Shown here: positions 33,756 through 45,560 of the stretch, piece after piece | Layout of the letters: the number at the start of each line of letters is the position of its first letter | How positions within the stretch are numbered: position 1 is the stretch's first letter | From: Eucommia ulmoides | Lineage: Eukaryota; Streptophyta; Magnoliopsida; Garryales; Eucommiaceae | Direction: 5' to 3' | Length of the DNA stretch: 64,000 bases | NCBI GenBank assembly: GCA_016647705.1 | Contig: CM028328.1 | Coordinates: forward strand, 45,002,647-45,066,646 | Translations under genes and position numbers: made by a program | Notes under the pieces: model-generated | What the model was told of the DNA's origin: nothing | Database searches by the model: none | The model's input: the letters and a program-made list of their open reading frames with translations, nothing else

Positions 33756-35177
33756 TGGTAGTGCGTGAATAAGCCGCTACTTACACTCGCAAATATACGA
33801 GGTCAAAGTTTTAGAATAGTGGATCGATTAAGATCGGGTATCGTGTCCACAAGGAAAGTGTGAATAATTGAGTATCGCAATTTACGTAATCTCATATTAT
33901 CCTGATGATTCAATTTAATATTTAAATTAAACTAATTAAAACTACTCCTAAGGATTAATTCTAATTACACTAATTAACTAGGGATCGATTTCATTTACTT
34001 AGTACCTATTTGGCTTGGTTTAGTTATCAATAACGGCTATTATCACATCCAACAATCTCGGTATCTATAACTCACTCGCTCCCTCTTCAGAGTGAAAAGC
34101 GAGCGAATACATGACTTCACGTTGACGCCGAAGTCTCCCTCGAACGCCTTTCCGAACACATAGTCACGTGAGTCTTGACCCAACCTCATGGATTGCACAC
34201 TTTCTAACTTCCTCTCGGGTTATTGGATCGTCGCGTTGTGTTTAACCCTAGTCCGAATCCAGGGTTACCTCTTCCGAGTGTCAAACCCTGTATTCTCGAT
34301 TTATCGTAACAAGCATAATAAATATGAAATAACGGTAAACACAATTGGAATTGGATAACAAACCATTAAAATTAACTTATATTAAACCAAAAAGGTATTT
34401 ACATGAATTACATTTAACCCTAACTAATCTCTAACCAAACTAACATGATCTTGGCCATTAGAACATTAAACCAAGAGGAAATCACAATGAAACATTAAGA
34501 TACAAAGATAGAACAAGGAAAGAAAAATCAAATTTTAAAGTGGAGTGGTCCACTTTCGCCAGAGATTGATCCGCTATTGTTCTTCTTCTTCGGTATTTGA
34601 ATTTTCCTCTTCGATCTCTTCAAGATTGGCTAAGGATCATTTCCTAAACAAATCTATTCTACTCCTAAATTATCTAAGGTGCAAGGGGTCTCAAAAACAA
34701 CCAAGAAATCTTGAGGGAAGTGAGAGAAAATGTATTAATTGGTACAAGGTTTCAAAATATCTCAAAATATCTATTTTGCTGTTCAGAGCCTATGGCTGCG
34801 GCGATAGGATCACGGCTGCGACGGTGGGCTAAGTCGGTTATATTCTGATTGTTCACAGCCGCGGCCGTAGGACTAGCTCCCAACTCTTTGATCTTTTACA
34901 ACCGCGGTCGTGGCCTTCTCGCTGCGGCGGTGAGACTTTGTGTATTTTCAGCACTTTTCTACATTCTCACCGCTGCAGCGGTGGCTTCTGTGATCTTGAA
35001 ACCTTATTTCTTCAATGTTTTATCACTGTTTTCTCACCGTTTTCGCTTGTTTGTCGCTTGTTTGCGTCCCTACACCTGAATTAACTAAAAACAAACTAAA
35101 ACACAATTAAATATAAATAAAACACTCGAAAACTACCAAATTTGGTTTAGAAGTAGATATGTATTTTACACCTATCA
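33756..35177 (-). repeat. 3' LTR of the Athila-like element
   Basis: Counterpart of 39920-41340; differences are scattered single bases, many of them transitions. Contains the GC-palindrome array at about 34788-34992. Confidence 0.9.
34788..34992. repeat. Array of GC-rich dyad motifs in the LTR
   Basis: Six short near-palindromes, such as CAGCCGCGGCCGTAGG and ACCGCTGCAGCGGTGG, lie 25-60 bases apart in otherwise AT-rich DNA. The equivalent array is at about 40950-41150. Confidence 0.75.
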
Positions 35178-36795
35178 AATACCCCAAAACTTGGAATTTT
35201 GCTAGTCTTCGAGTAAAACACTAACACTAAACTAAACAAATTAACTAAAAATGAAAAACTTGAAACACAAAAGAAGTAAATGCATGTAAGCATAAAGTTC
35301 AATCGAAAAGACCAATTTGTTCCTCCCTCAATATCCCTAAATCTGATCAAGTTCGGGAAATAACTCACACCAAGTGGTGTTCTAGAATTTTAACATTCAA
35401 TATCAATAAAAACCATTCTAGATCCATTGAATGTGTGTGTGTGTGTGTAAGAACTCAAATGCATAATTATGTACATACCGGATTGGATTATTCAATTGTT
35501 AAGTTCATAACATATACCGTTTAAGGATTCAGGAAAACCATACGTTTGATTGGGGTCTACTATCCACTAATGTAGGCTCGGATATTCACAGAGATCAGTA
35601 GGGCTTGGTTTGGCTTTGGAGAACGACTACGGGTATCACTGGAATTGAACATAGATAATCGGTTTAATTGATCAATACCCGAGGTAAAATAGCTTGTCGC
35701 TATCCTCTCTTATAACCCCACACTTTTAGAGTACAACTCTGAATAAGAAATAAAGATCGTGTGTATTCACTTGTCAAAAGAAAAGAAAATGAAAACACTA
35801 TTCACATAGTTATTTTTTTATTTTTTCAACACATTCCTAACTGAATTCGAATAATAACCGTTTTAGGAGTGTGCAAAAAGAAGTTAGAGAAACACATCCC
35901 CAAACTTATTCGAATTTATAAAATTTTAGGAATATGCAAAAAGAAAGGGTAGAAACACACCCCTAAACTTATTTTAGGAGCGTGTGAAAAGAAATACGAA
36001 AGTGACAAGTGAATATACTAATACCGAGTCAATAAAAATTAAACCGAAACCCCACTGCTCACTTGATTTTACTCAATTTGAAAATTAGGCTTAGCGACAT
36101 TGGTTTAGGAAAAATTTAAATGAAAAGAGTATTTGAACGTTTTCAGAATTGATTACGTTATCGGCTTCGACAGGGGAAATAAGGGATGAAAATTTTCAGG
36201 TTAGCTACAACGGTTCAAGCGAAAAAATGATTGCCTAAATCACGTCTTCAAAATTACCTTAGGATTTCGCCTCAAGTTTTCCTCAAATCAAGTTCCAGAT
36301 TCCTCATTTTTGTCATGAACTTCATGTTGAATAATCGGCGTCTAATTGCTCAGATTATTATACATTGAGTCCAAATGTCTTACGATTTTAGGATCGAGAT
36401 AATTTTTGCCCAATCGACATGTTAAGCACACAAAACACACATGGAAGGTATTACTCCTGACCTCAATATGCAATTAGGGGATAATTATCATCATCGGGAC
36501 TTGACCCAAATGAACTCAACAACTAAACATGCAAATACAACTTCATACATACACAATTCTAAACTAAATCTAATATTAACATACATACTAATCTAAAAAT
36601 TACACAGGCAAAAATAAGGATTAAACTAAACTGGAAATTAAAAACTAAAACATTAATTAAAACAATAAAATACATACATAAACATAATTCTGTACATAAT
36701 TTTTTTTTGCATTTTGTTCAAAAACTAATAGTTCATCATTCTTCTACAAAAACACAAAAATGGATGAACACCCCCAAACTTAAACGTGGCAGTGT
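35178..36795 (-). other. Non-coding 3' interior of the Athila-like element
   Basis: No protein-coding similarity. Includes a (GT)n run near 35433-35448, A/T-rich tracts, and duplicated AGGAGTGTGCAAAAAGAA-type blocks near 35865-36000. Confidence 0.6.
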
Positions 36796-37357
36796 CCACA
36801 TGGGACTCCCGGATCACTATGGCCAACTTTCGTCTCTGTTCGACTAGTCGGTCTCACAGTCAGGCAGGCTTATACCATTACGCTCACGAGCAGAATCTTA
36901 GCTTGAGCCTACCTTCGCACACCTCTGTTACTCTTTAGGAGGCATCTGCCCCAGATAAACTACCCACCACACAGTGTCCCGCCCCTCCCCGAATGATCGG
37001 CGCGACGGTTAGGCATCCTTAGACGAAAGAGTGGTCTTTCAGGATTTCTATTGTGTGTCACCACCTCTCACCTATCCTACACATTCTATCAAGGTTGTCA
37101 CTGCGAAGCTATAGTGAAGGTGCACGGGGTCTTACCATCTAGTTGTTGGCACTCCGTATCTTCACGGAGAATTCAGTTTCACCAGGTCCATGTCGGAAAC
37201 AGCGGGGCAGTCGTTACACTATTTAGGCAGGTCGCTACTTATGCGATAAGGAATTTTGCTACCTTAGGACAGTTAGAGTTAGTTTACCGAGGCTTCCATT
37301 CAAAGCAAATCACACTTCTCCTTCCGACCTTCCAACAGCGGGCAGGTGTCAAACTCT
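36796..37357 (-). rRNA. rrn26: Fragment of mitochondrial-type 26S (LSU) rRNA, domain V, decayed
   Basis: The minus strand reads as large-subunit rRNA from the TTTGACACCTGCCC block through GTCCTAAGGTAGC, GGTAAGACCCCGTG, GTGTAGGATAGGTG, AAAGAGTAACAGAGG, GACGAAAGTTGGCCATAGTG and GTGATCCGGGAGTCCC, in the correct order. It corresponds roughly to E. coli 23S positions 1830-2450. The alphaproteobacterial-style blocks fit plant mitochondrial 26S rather than plastid or nuclear LSU rRNA. It lacks about nine bases where the GGCGGC block normally stands and carries scattered transition-type changes, so it is a non-functional copy. It sits between Athila-type sequence (CCCCCAAACTTAAACGTGGC) and the retroelement ORF region. 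Frames at 37051-37359 are antisense artefacts. Confidence 0.88.
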
Positions 37358-37606
37358 AAAATGGAAAACTGGGTTCGGATACATACCTAGGAGATAAGAT
37401 AGAGGAGTCTTACCTCCTACTATTCACCTGGGGAAGGATCATCACCACCACTTTCATGCCGGAAAGGAAACTGTGGTTGTTGCAAAAAGTGCGGCGGCAC
37501 CTGCTGCATAGTCGGAAACGTGTGCATTTAGATGCCGAAGCCGATTGACTTGATCTTGATAGCATCCATAGTGGTTTTGGTAAGTCCATAGCTCGTATTG
37601 CCCTTG

Positions 37607-38569
37607 TCAAAGATCTCGGAGTTCTTGGTAAACTTGCTCCTCGTCGAATCCGGCCTGTCCTAGTGCCTCGCGAATTGGGGCCTCAAAAGGCCTTGCCTTG
37701 TCTCCTGCATGCTCAGCTTCTTCTTCTACTCCTCCCTCAACTTGGCCTTGAGTGTTGCTCCTCCACATTCTCGTAATAATGGCCGAATCGAGGGCATTGA
37801 TTGGAAAAAATGGGCTATTCTCATGGATCACCACCTCGGCTCGCCGACACAACTCCGTGAGTAAGTTTGGAAAGGGTAGGCCTGATTTGGTTGTCTCCGC
37901 AGTATGTAGAATCGAAGAATATATGTGAGATTCGACGTCGAGCGATTTTTCCCGCTGTATGGAATGTAATGCAATAGCCCACTCCTTTGACACGTCCGAA
38001 AAGTGAGAGGTTGCGATCAGGCTGCCACATATGAAGTGATGCCATATCTTCGGCACTGGCTTTAGGAATCTGGCTGGAAAATTTGCTTGATCCGACCCTT
38101 TGATGGTCCATTGGACATTGCCCATAGTAAGGGCCTGGATTATGTCCTCTATACTTGGTGTGTACCCCTCATATGGCTCTTGAAAAGGCTATGGTGGTCC
38201 TACTCCCAATACCTCGTTCAATTTTTCAGAACTGAAGAGGATAATCTTGCCTTGGACCTTTGTCCGGTTCTGTTGAGCTTCAGTGGCATTTGCGTAGAAC
38301 TTTCGGACTATAGAAACTTCACCGAGGGGAGGCGATTTGCAAAAATACTCCCAACCTCGGCTTTAAATAACGCTTTGAAATTCCTCCAGGAGATCTTCCA
38401 GGGGCCCGAATCCTTGCTGCTTTATGCACGGCTTGGTAAACTCATGCTTAAGGAAATGCTCCTCGGCTTTCTTTGAAATGAATCGGGTGGAATCGAAGTC
38501 AGGAGCCGACCCCGATCCTTCAACCCTTGCCCTCTTCGAAGAAACTCTTTTAGGCATGGTTTCTAGCAA
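37607..38569 (-). pseudogene. Plant-transposon protein ORF of the LARD element
   Basis: The start near 38569-38557 (MPKRVSSKRARVEGSG, FDSTRFISKKAEEHF) matches the usual opening of LARD/Athila-like ORFs. A frame break near 38363 follows. 38125-37607 then carries the domain known as putative plant transposon protein (PF20167-like): WHHFICGSLIATSHFSDVS, LPFPNLLTELCRRAEV and an acidic tail. The function of this family is not established. The frame break and intervening stops indicate decay. Confidence 0.75.
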
Positions 38570-39919
38570 TCACATTCACAAACAAGACAAATCCAATCAT
38601 ATACGCATAATAAAAAACAGTCTCTATATCAACACTATCAAGAACAAGACTTTATCTCAATACACATTCACCATTTGCAACGATTTCAACAAAATAGTAA
38701 CAATGTAGAATGCATTTTTGTTTCACACAATTAAAAAATCCACATCAACTAAGGTTATCACCAAAAATCAAACCAAAATCCCTTAGAAAATGAAAATCGC
38801 AAAAAATGGGGGTTTTAGGGGTAGGGAACTTTACAAATCCAATGATTTTTCATATAATCTTGCAAATCAATCAAAGTTTTTCAACAAATATATGAGATGT
38901 AGAAGCATCAACACTTACTTGTCGAGAAATGGTGGTCCAATCGATTGAAATTTGAAGAAAATCGCACCGTCGACCGTAAACCCTAATTTTTCAAAAATGG
39001 TGGCTCAATCCGATTCTTGGAGGTTGATTTCGTGGTGGAAATCAATTTTTTTGTAACTAGAAGGATGATTTTGAAGGGTTGAAAATGGTTTGGAGGGTTG
39101 GGATTAGAGAGATTTGAGAGTTTTTAGAAAAGGGTGTGAGTTTTTCTTCGAATGAATGAAGCGATTTTGTTTTAAAAGATGCAGACGCGTTACCGCCACG
39201 ACGCTGACATCTTTTTTTTTTTTAATTGGGCTACTGACGTTCCATCGCCACGGCGATGGATTTATCGTCGCGGCGGTGAAGTGTTCTGTTGAAAAGGAGT
39301 CCATCTTGAAGTTTCACTGCTGCGGCGGTGAGTTTCTGTTGATTTTTCTTAATTTTCCTCAACAAAACTCCTCACCTCTCGTTTCCACATCGCTATTTCA
39401 ATGATTTTAAGTACAAATCACAACCCTAACTATTAAACTCCTAGATTCACCTCCAAACACGCTCCGAGACCATTCTGTCCTCCAAAAAGAATTAAATAAT
39501 AGCAAAAATCGGGCGGAATCATGCCCTCGTTTTCATATAAAAAAGAATGCGTTTCACATTAAAAAAATGCACTTGATTTACCGTCCCTAGCTGGACTTTC
39601 GTGTTGCTAAGCTTTTTTCACCAAAATTCCCTAAAGACAAGGAATTTGGGCTCAAATGCTCAGTCGGATCAAGATCATGAATTAAAGTCGGCTTCTCCTC
39701 TCTGTCCTTATCATTTTCAATATAAGCTCGATCTCGGGATTGAGAATTAAAAATTCCAATCTTCTTCATCGTTTCTCGCACGGCTTGATCACACTAACAC
39801 AATAAAACAAAAATTAAAATTAAAAATAAAACAAAATAAATGTCAGGATTAATATTCGACCACTTAGTCGCAATATCAACTTAAAATTCACACATTCTCC
39901 GGTAACGGCACCAAAAATT
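38570..39919 (-). other. 5' untranslated interior of the Athila-like element
   Basis: No coding similarity. Three more GC dyads (for example TCGCCACGGCGATGG) occur at 39186-39330, echoing the LTR array. The Athila-type primer-binding region abuts the LTR at 39901-39919. Confidence 0.65.
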
Positions 39920-41340
39920 TGGTAGCGCGTGAATAAGCTGTTACTTACACTCGCAAGTATACGGGGTCAAAATTTTAGAATAGTGGATCAGTTAAGATAG
40001 AGTATCGTGTCCATAGGAAAAGTGTGAATAATTGAGTATCGCAATTTACGTAGTTTCATATTATCCTAACGATTCAATTTAATATTTAAATTAAACTAAT
40101 TAAAACTACTCCTAAGGATTAATTCTAATTACACTAATTAACTAGGGATCAATTTCATTCACTTAGTACCTATTTGGCTTAGTTTAATTATCAATAACGG
40201 TTATTATCACATCCAACAATCTCGATATCTTTAACTCACTCGCTCCCTCTTCCAAATGAAAAGCGAGTGAATACATGGCTTTGCATTGACGCCGAAGTCC
40301 CTCTCAAACGCCTTTTCGAACACATAGTCATGTGAGTCTTGACCCAACCTCATGGATTGCACACTCTCCAACTCCCTCCCGGGTTATTGGATCGTCGTGT
40401 TGTATTTAACCCTAGTCTGAATGCGGGGTTACCTCTTCCGAGTATCAAACCCCGTATTCTCAGTTTATCGTAACAAGAATAATAAATATGAAATAACGGT
40501 AAACACAATTGGAATTTGATAACAAACCATTAAAATTAACTTATATTCAACCAAAAAGGTATTTATATGAATTACATCTAACCTTAACCAATCTCTAACC
40601 AAACTAACATGACTTGGCCATTAGAACATTAAACCAAGAGGAAATTACACTAAAACATTAGGATACAAAGATAGAACATGGAAAGAAAAATCAAATCTTA
40701 AAGTGGATTGGTCCACTTTCGCTAGAGATCAATCCGCTATTGTTCTTCTTCTTTGGCATGTGAATCTTCCTATTCGATCTCTTCAAGATTGGCCAAGGAT
40801 CACTTCCTAAACTAATCTATTCCACTCCTAAATTATCTAAGGTGCAAGGGGTCTCAAAAACAACCAAGAAGTCCTAAGGGAAGTAGGAGAAAATGTATTA
40901 ATAAGCACAAGATTTCAAAATATCTCAAAATATTTATTTTGCTGTGCAGAGCCCATGGCCGTGGCGATGGGATCACGGCAGCGGCGGTGGGCTAAGTCGG
41001 TTATATTCTGATCGTTCACGGCCGCGGCCGTGGGACTGACTCCCAGCTCTCTGATATTTTATTGCTGAGGCCGTGGCCTTCTCGCCACGGCAGTGGGACT
41101 TTGTGTATTTTCAACACTTCTCTGCATTCTTATCGCCGCGGCGGTGGCTTCTGTGATCTTGAAACTTTATTTCTTCAACATTTCATCACTGTTTTCCCAC
41201 CGTTTTCGCTCGTTTGTCGTTTGTTTGCGTCCCTACACTTGAATTAACTAAAAACAAACTAAAATGCAATTAAATATAAATAAAACACTAAAAAACTACC
41301 AAATTTGGTTTAGAAGTAAATATGTATTTTACACCTATTA
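39920..41340 (-). repeat. 5' LTR of the Athila-like element
   Basis: TG...CA-type ends on the minus strand (the outer end has decayed to TA). Same architecture as 33756-35177. Confidence 0.9.
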
Positions 41341-41612
41341 GACTTCATAGATATCTTTAACTTCTTTTTTTCACACAGACACACACATATATATGACGGA
41401 GAGTGAGGGAAGGAGGCTAAAATTGTCTATATAGAGTTTCTTAAAAATAGTTAGGGGCATTACTGGTGATTGTTTTCTGTCCAAAATTATAAAGAAGATA
41501 ATGATTTGGATTATTGGGGGATCAAAAATTTTAAGATGTAACATTCAAATTAAGATTATGGGGATCAAAGTGAAATTCGGCTCTAACCTTGGCACAAAGT
41601 GTCAAAACCCCT

Positions 41613-42200
41613 TAAAAATTAATGACAGTACTCTAATAAAAATCATCTAAATCATTGTATTCAAGTTAAAATTAACTATTTTGTATTCGCAGTCAAAATT
41701 TATTCATAATCAAAATTTTTACGTTGCAAGTTTGGATAATAAGTTGAAAACTACCATATTAGTTTGAAAATCAGTTGAACCACCACATTCATAGTTGAAA
41801 TATACCAATCGATTTTAAGAGTCATGAATATATAATTTTTGTTCATCTAATTTTTAACGCGCAATTAAAAGATTTGTTTGGTAAATTTTTAATTTTATCA
41901 TGACATATTTAAAGGTTCGACACCTTTTTTTTAGTGTTAGTAATGTAAAATTGGCTTTTCCCAACAAAAATACAAGCAAATGGCAATAATAACCTTCTCT
42001 TTGAGAAAACATTTTAATATTATAGCAAAGAAAAGACAATATGTATTTGTTTTTCTTTTCTTGACGTTTATGGGTTTGGGTTGAGAATTTGTTTTATTAT
42101 TCGTTAATGATATCACAATAATAAAACTATCAAATTAAAATATTTTTTTCTCATTAATTAAAATTCATAAAAACACTAATGTTACAATTATAACTGGATC
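41613..42200. other. AT-rich intergenic spacer
   Basis: No gene or element recognised; the frame 41854-42039 is unsupported. Confidence 0.5.
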
Positions 42201-42840
42201 GTCGACTGCCATTCTATCGCCGTTGGTTACTGATGTGGGAAGATTTTCCTCCTCTATGATAGCATTTAATAGAAGCCAGAAAGTTTTGTGGGTCGACTCG
42301 TGATATTAAGGATGACCCAGGAAAAAACCCGATACTTACCTTAGAATGGGCTGGATGCGTTAGGCTGCAATAGTAAGGGGTGAGCTCATGAGAGCAGCCC
42401 AACACCTGAATAAATGCAGGCCTAGTGGAACGGTTCAGTCAGGTATATCAATAAATAAAACCCAAACCGTGGGAGGCAGTGAAGAATCAGTCCAACCCCA
42501 CGATCCCATGCAGAGTGGTAACCGCACGCAACAACCTCGCTCCCTATGCAGCGAGGTCTCCGACATTATCCCAATGCAATGACAATAGATCGTGGGGAGA
42601 CGATTTCACCAATAAACGACATGAACACGGAGGTCTATAAATAAGGGAATGTATCAACATTTTATTCACAATTCAAGTACTTGAACTTCTACCTAAAAAC
42701 AAACTAACTTATTCTCACGTCGAAGGTTCTTTGGCCTACACTACACCGGTATCCTCTTTTGAGCTTATCGGTTTTGTGGGTCATTAGTTTATAAGTTGTG
42801 AAGGTTTTTGGTAACATCAACTACCAAACTTTAGCTGCTT
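42200..42840 (+). repeat. Decayed LTR-like sequence with TATA region
   Basis: GGTCTATAAATAAGGGAATG at about 42632 followed by CAACATTTTATTCACAATTC, then TTTGGCCTACACTACACCGG, has the order seen in gypsy LTR U3/R/U5 regions. No partner LTR or duplication was found, so it may be a solo remnant. Confidence 0.45.
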
Positions 42841-43370
42841 AATTCCAGCCACCTTCGGTTGCCAGTCATCGGCCACCAGATTTTTCTTTAGTTCTATTTA
42901 ATTATTTTTTTAGTAACATTTAATTAATTTTTAATTAATATTTTTTTAATATACTTTTAAGTTACATTCAATTAATTTTTTGGTGTTCAATTGCAAAAAT
43001 TACATAAATACAACTAAGAAATATACTAAAATGTATCAATAAATACAAAAATATAATTAAAAATACATTTAAAAAATAGTTATATGTAACTGAAAAATAC
43101 ACCAAAAGAATATTTATATATAACTACAAAATTATTCAGCGATCGATGGTCGAACTTTGGCGACTGGAAGCATAAGATTTGACAACGGACGACGGCAAGT
43201 GACAATGGAGGGCACCGGTGCTCGGCAATACAAAGCTTAAAAGTATTTGATCAGATATATAAACATTCACAATAGAAATAATTAATTTAAAATATAAAAA
43301 AAATTATAGATTTTTTTTTTTTTTTAATTAGAATTATGGACCAATTATCCCCTTTTTCTTTCTTCCATGT
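42841..43370. other. AT-rich spacer upstream of the SF1-like gene
   Basis: Contains loosely mirrored segments (42850-42900 against 43140-43220) but no clear element ends. No gene. Confidence 0.45.
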
Positions 43371-43399
43371 TGCTGAAATGCCAATCGCGTTTCTTTCAT

Positions 43400-43513
43400 C
43401 ACTCTCATCCCAAATTCATCCGACAGAGACAATTCGTCCTTGGGATTGTGATTAGGGTTTGAGGTTTAATCTCTCGCAGCTTGAAGGATTCAGCACTTCG
43501 ACGCTCATCAACG
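43400..43513 (+). other. SF1: Probable non-coding first exon of the SF1-like gene
   Basis: A GC-richer patch (CAATTCGTCCTTGGGATTG to GACGCTCATCAACG) ends at a donor ACG|GTACTG. The start is uncertain. The acceptor would be CACATGCAG|GTCC at 45520. Confidence 0.5.
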
Positions 43514-44114
43514 GTACTGCCTTTTTGTCTCTTGCCTCGAGTTGGAATCTGATTCCGACTCCTGAACTATAGTCAGTATTCCGATCTTCTTACGAATTTA
43601 GGAAAAGCTTGATTGAATGCAGTAATTAGAGACCTAATTTTATGTCGACCTCTTGATTACATTTTATTGGATTTGTTTTTCCCTTTTTTCTAGTATTTCG
43701 ACTTCGAGGCGCGATAGTGAACTCATGAAGATGATGTATGTATAAGAATAGCTACCAAATTTCCAAACGCTTCCACACTTGGATTTCATGAGATGGAGAT
43801 ATTGTATTCCACTTTTTCTGTTCCCCTTCTTTTTGAGAGGGAAATGTACAATTGATGAAAGCCCTTTGCCAATGATCGCGAATACAGTCGATTTTCTATT
43901 TGTTGATTGATTTTTTTGCAAATTAGTTTGAAGATTGCTGAGGAACCCGTAGCAATACCCTTGGAGATGGCTGAACTAAGCATCTAGTTCAGGTGGTTAA
44001 TCTCTGTAAATTTGCATCTCATCTCTGGATTTAGCTGAATCACCAAAGGATTTAGGTCATTTCAGTCACTGCATTTGCTGAAGTATGTTTCTGTATGTCA
44101 TATCTTTACACTCA

Positions 44115-44258
44115 GGTACCCTTTTGTTTCATGGAATTGGAGGTTCGGAAATGGAATTACAAATGAACACATGTAATTTTGTTTTAAAAAAAGTTACACG
44201 TATTATACATAGATAATTCCAATTCCAAGGTGTCAATTCCGTTCTGCCAAACGCTACC
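44115..44258. mobile_element. Possible small fold-back MITE
   Basis: GGTACCCTTTTGTTTCATGG at the left partly mirrors GCCAAACGCTACC at the right; GGAATTGG/CCAATTCC words are inverted inside. Related in style to 10828-10929. Confidence 0.4.
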
Positions 44259-44910
44259 TTTGCATTTTATACCCATTTGGGTTTTAGGGTAAGGTGTGAC
44301 AAAGCCAGTTTACGTGCACCTCGACTAATCATCTTCCCGGGAGATATTAAGGGTGCACTCCCTTACATTGGCCTGGTGTATTTAAGATTAAATTCAAGAT
44401 TTAATTCCTGAAAGGCTCCCCATGAGAGTCGAATTTTGATTGACAAGAAAAATGAGCATATTCCTTTGCCAATTGGACTAACACCTCTTGGATATACCTA
44501 TGTGGATTTTCCATGCTGCATATATGTGGTTTGGCTTTATTTTTTTTTCATTTTTTTAACATTCCTTGTTTAGGGGACTCGTGTTTGGTTGTTTTTGTAT
44601 TCTCCGAATATTTGGCATCATTTTTCTTGGATGGAATATAAATTATTTTTCCTTGTGAATAGATTTTTAGGGTACAGGAACAGAAGTATCATATTTGATT
44701 GAGCAAAATAGGGGGTTGCCTATAAATAGCGTTGTCAATAAATCAAAGGAGGAGAAATTGCAAAGTATTTCTTTTCTACTATTGGGTTGTTACGTTTGTT
44801 TTAGGGTTTTAGTACTAATTATGGTGCTTATCGTCAATATGCATGTTATTTTACATTTTTTTGCAATATTTGTTCTTTCAAGTGACAAGTAGTGTGTATG
44901 GTTCTATTTT

Positions 44911-45467
44911 ATTTGATTTTAAGCGTTGTTATTGTATTTTTTGGTGATTAATGGCTGGAAAATAGGTTATAGTTCTATGTTTTTTTGCTTAAAGGATTTG
45001 AGCCTGTACTGTAATCCTTAACCAAACAACCCCTATGTGTTTTGGACTTCCATAATAATGATTTCCTTGAATGTCAACAGCAATTTCGGTCTAATTGCAC
45101 CAAATAGTGTTCCCTCTCACTATAGGGAACGTCAAAGACTTTTTCTTTAGAATCAAAACTCCGAAAATCTCTCTCCCCCCCCCCCCCCCATTTGATTTTA
45201 AGCGTTGTTATTGTATTTTTTGGTGATTAATGGCTGGAAAATAGGTTATAGTTCTATGTTTTTTTGCTTAAAGGATTTGAGCCTGTACTGTAATCCTTAA
45301 CCAAACAACCCCTATGTGTTTTGGACTTCCATAATAATGATTTCCTTGAATGTCAACAGCAATTTCGGTCTAATTGCACCAAATAGTGTTCCCTCTCACT
45401 ATAGGGAACGTCAAAGACTTTTTCTTTAGAATCAAAACTCCGAAAATCTCTCTCCCCCCCCCCCCCC
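44911..45467. repeat. 279 bp tandem duplication ending in poly-C
   Basis: Copies 44911-45189 and 45190-45467 appear identical by eye, each running from ATTTGATTTTAAGCGTTG to CTCTCTC plus a long C run; the second is followed by an A run. Confidence 0.92.
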
Positions 45468-45560
45468 AAAAAAAAAACCCACCCCCTTCTCTGAATTAGA
45501 AACACTGCCTTCACATGCAGGTCCAGCTCGGGAGAAGCAAAAGTTGATGCACATTAAAAA

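Larger units (their letters stand above)
33756..41340 (-). mobile_element. Athila-like (Ty3/gypsy) LARD retrotransposon
   Basis: Two 1.42 kb LTRs (33756-35177, 39920-41340) are flanked by exact GACTT duplications (33751-33755, 41341-41345). Orientation is minus: next to the right LTR, the complement of 39901-39919 reads TTTTGGTGCCGTTACCGGAG, the Athila-type primer-binding region; next to the left LTR the complement reads AGTTTTGGGGTATT, a polypurine tract. No reverse transcriptase or integrase is visible; the interior holds one plant-transposon-protein ORF and a mitochondrial rRNA fragment. It would need enzymes from a relative to move. Confidence 0.88.
33573..41612. mobile_element. Short TIR element split by an Athila-like insertion
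   Basis: AGGGGTTTTGACACTTTGT at 33573 is exactly complementary to ACAAAGTGTCAAAACCCCT ending at 41612, and similarity continues inward (TTTCACTTT...). Removing the nested retroelement leaves about 445 bp, a MITE-sized element. A clean target duplication is not evident. Confidence 0.75.
43514..45520 (+). other. Probable 5' UTR intron of the SF1-like gene
   Basis: About 2 kb of T-rich sequence bounded by GT and AG. It contains a MITE-like fold-back (44115-44258) and the 279 bp tandem duplication. No coding capacity. Confidence 0.5.

Noticed and set aside
37051..37359. 102-codon open frame on the + strand
   Set aside because: It is antisense to the rRNA fragment; such frames are a known source of spurious plant protein entries.
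44280..44420. TTACGTGCACCTCGACTAAT block
   Set aside because: Looks like a common dispersed intronic repeat of dicots, but I could not define ends or a class.
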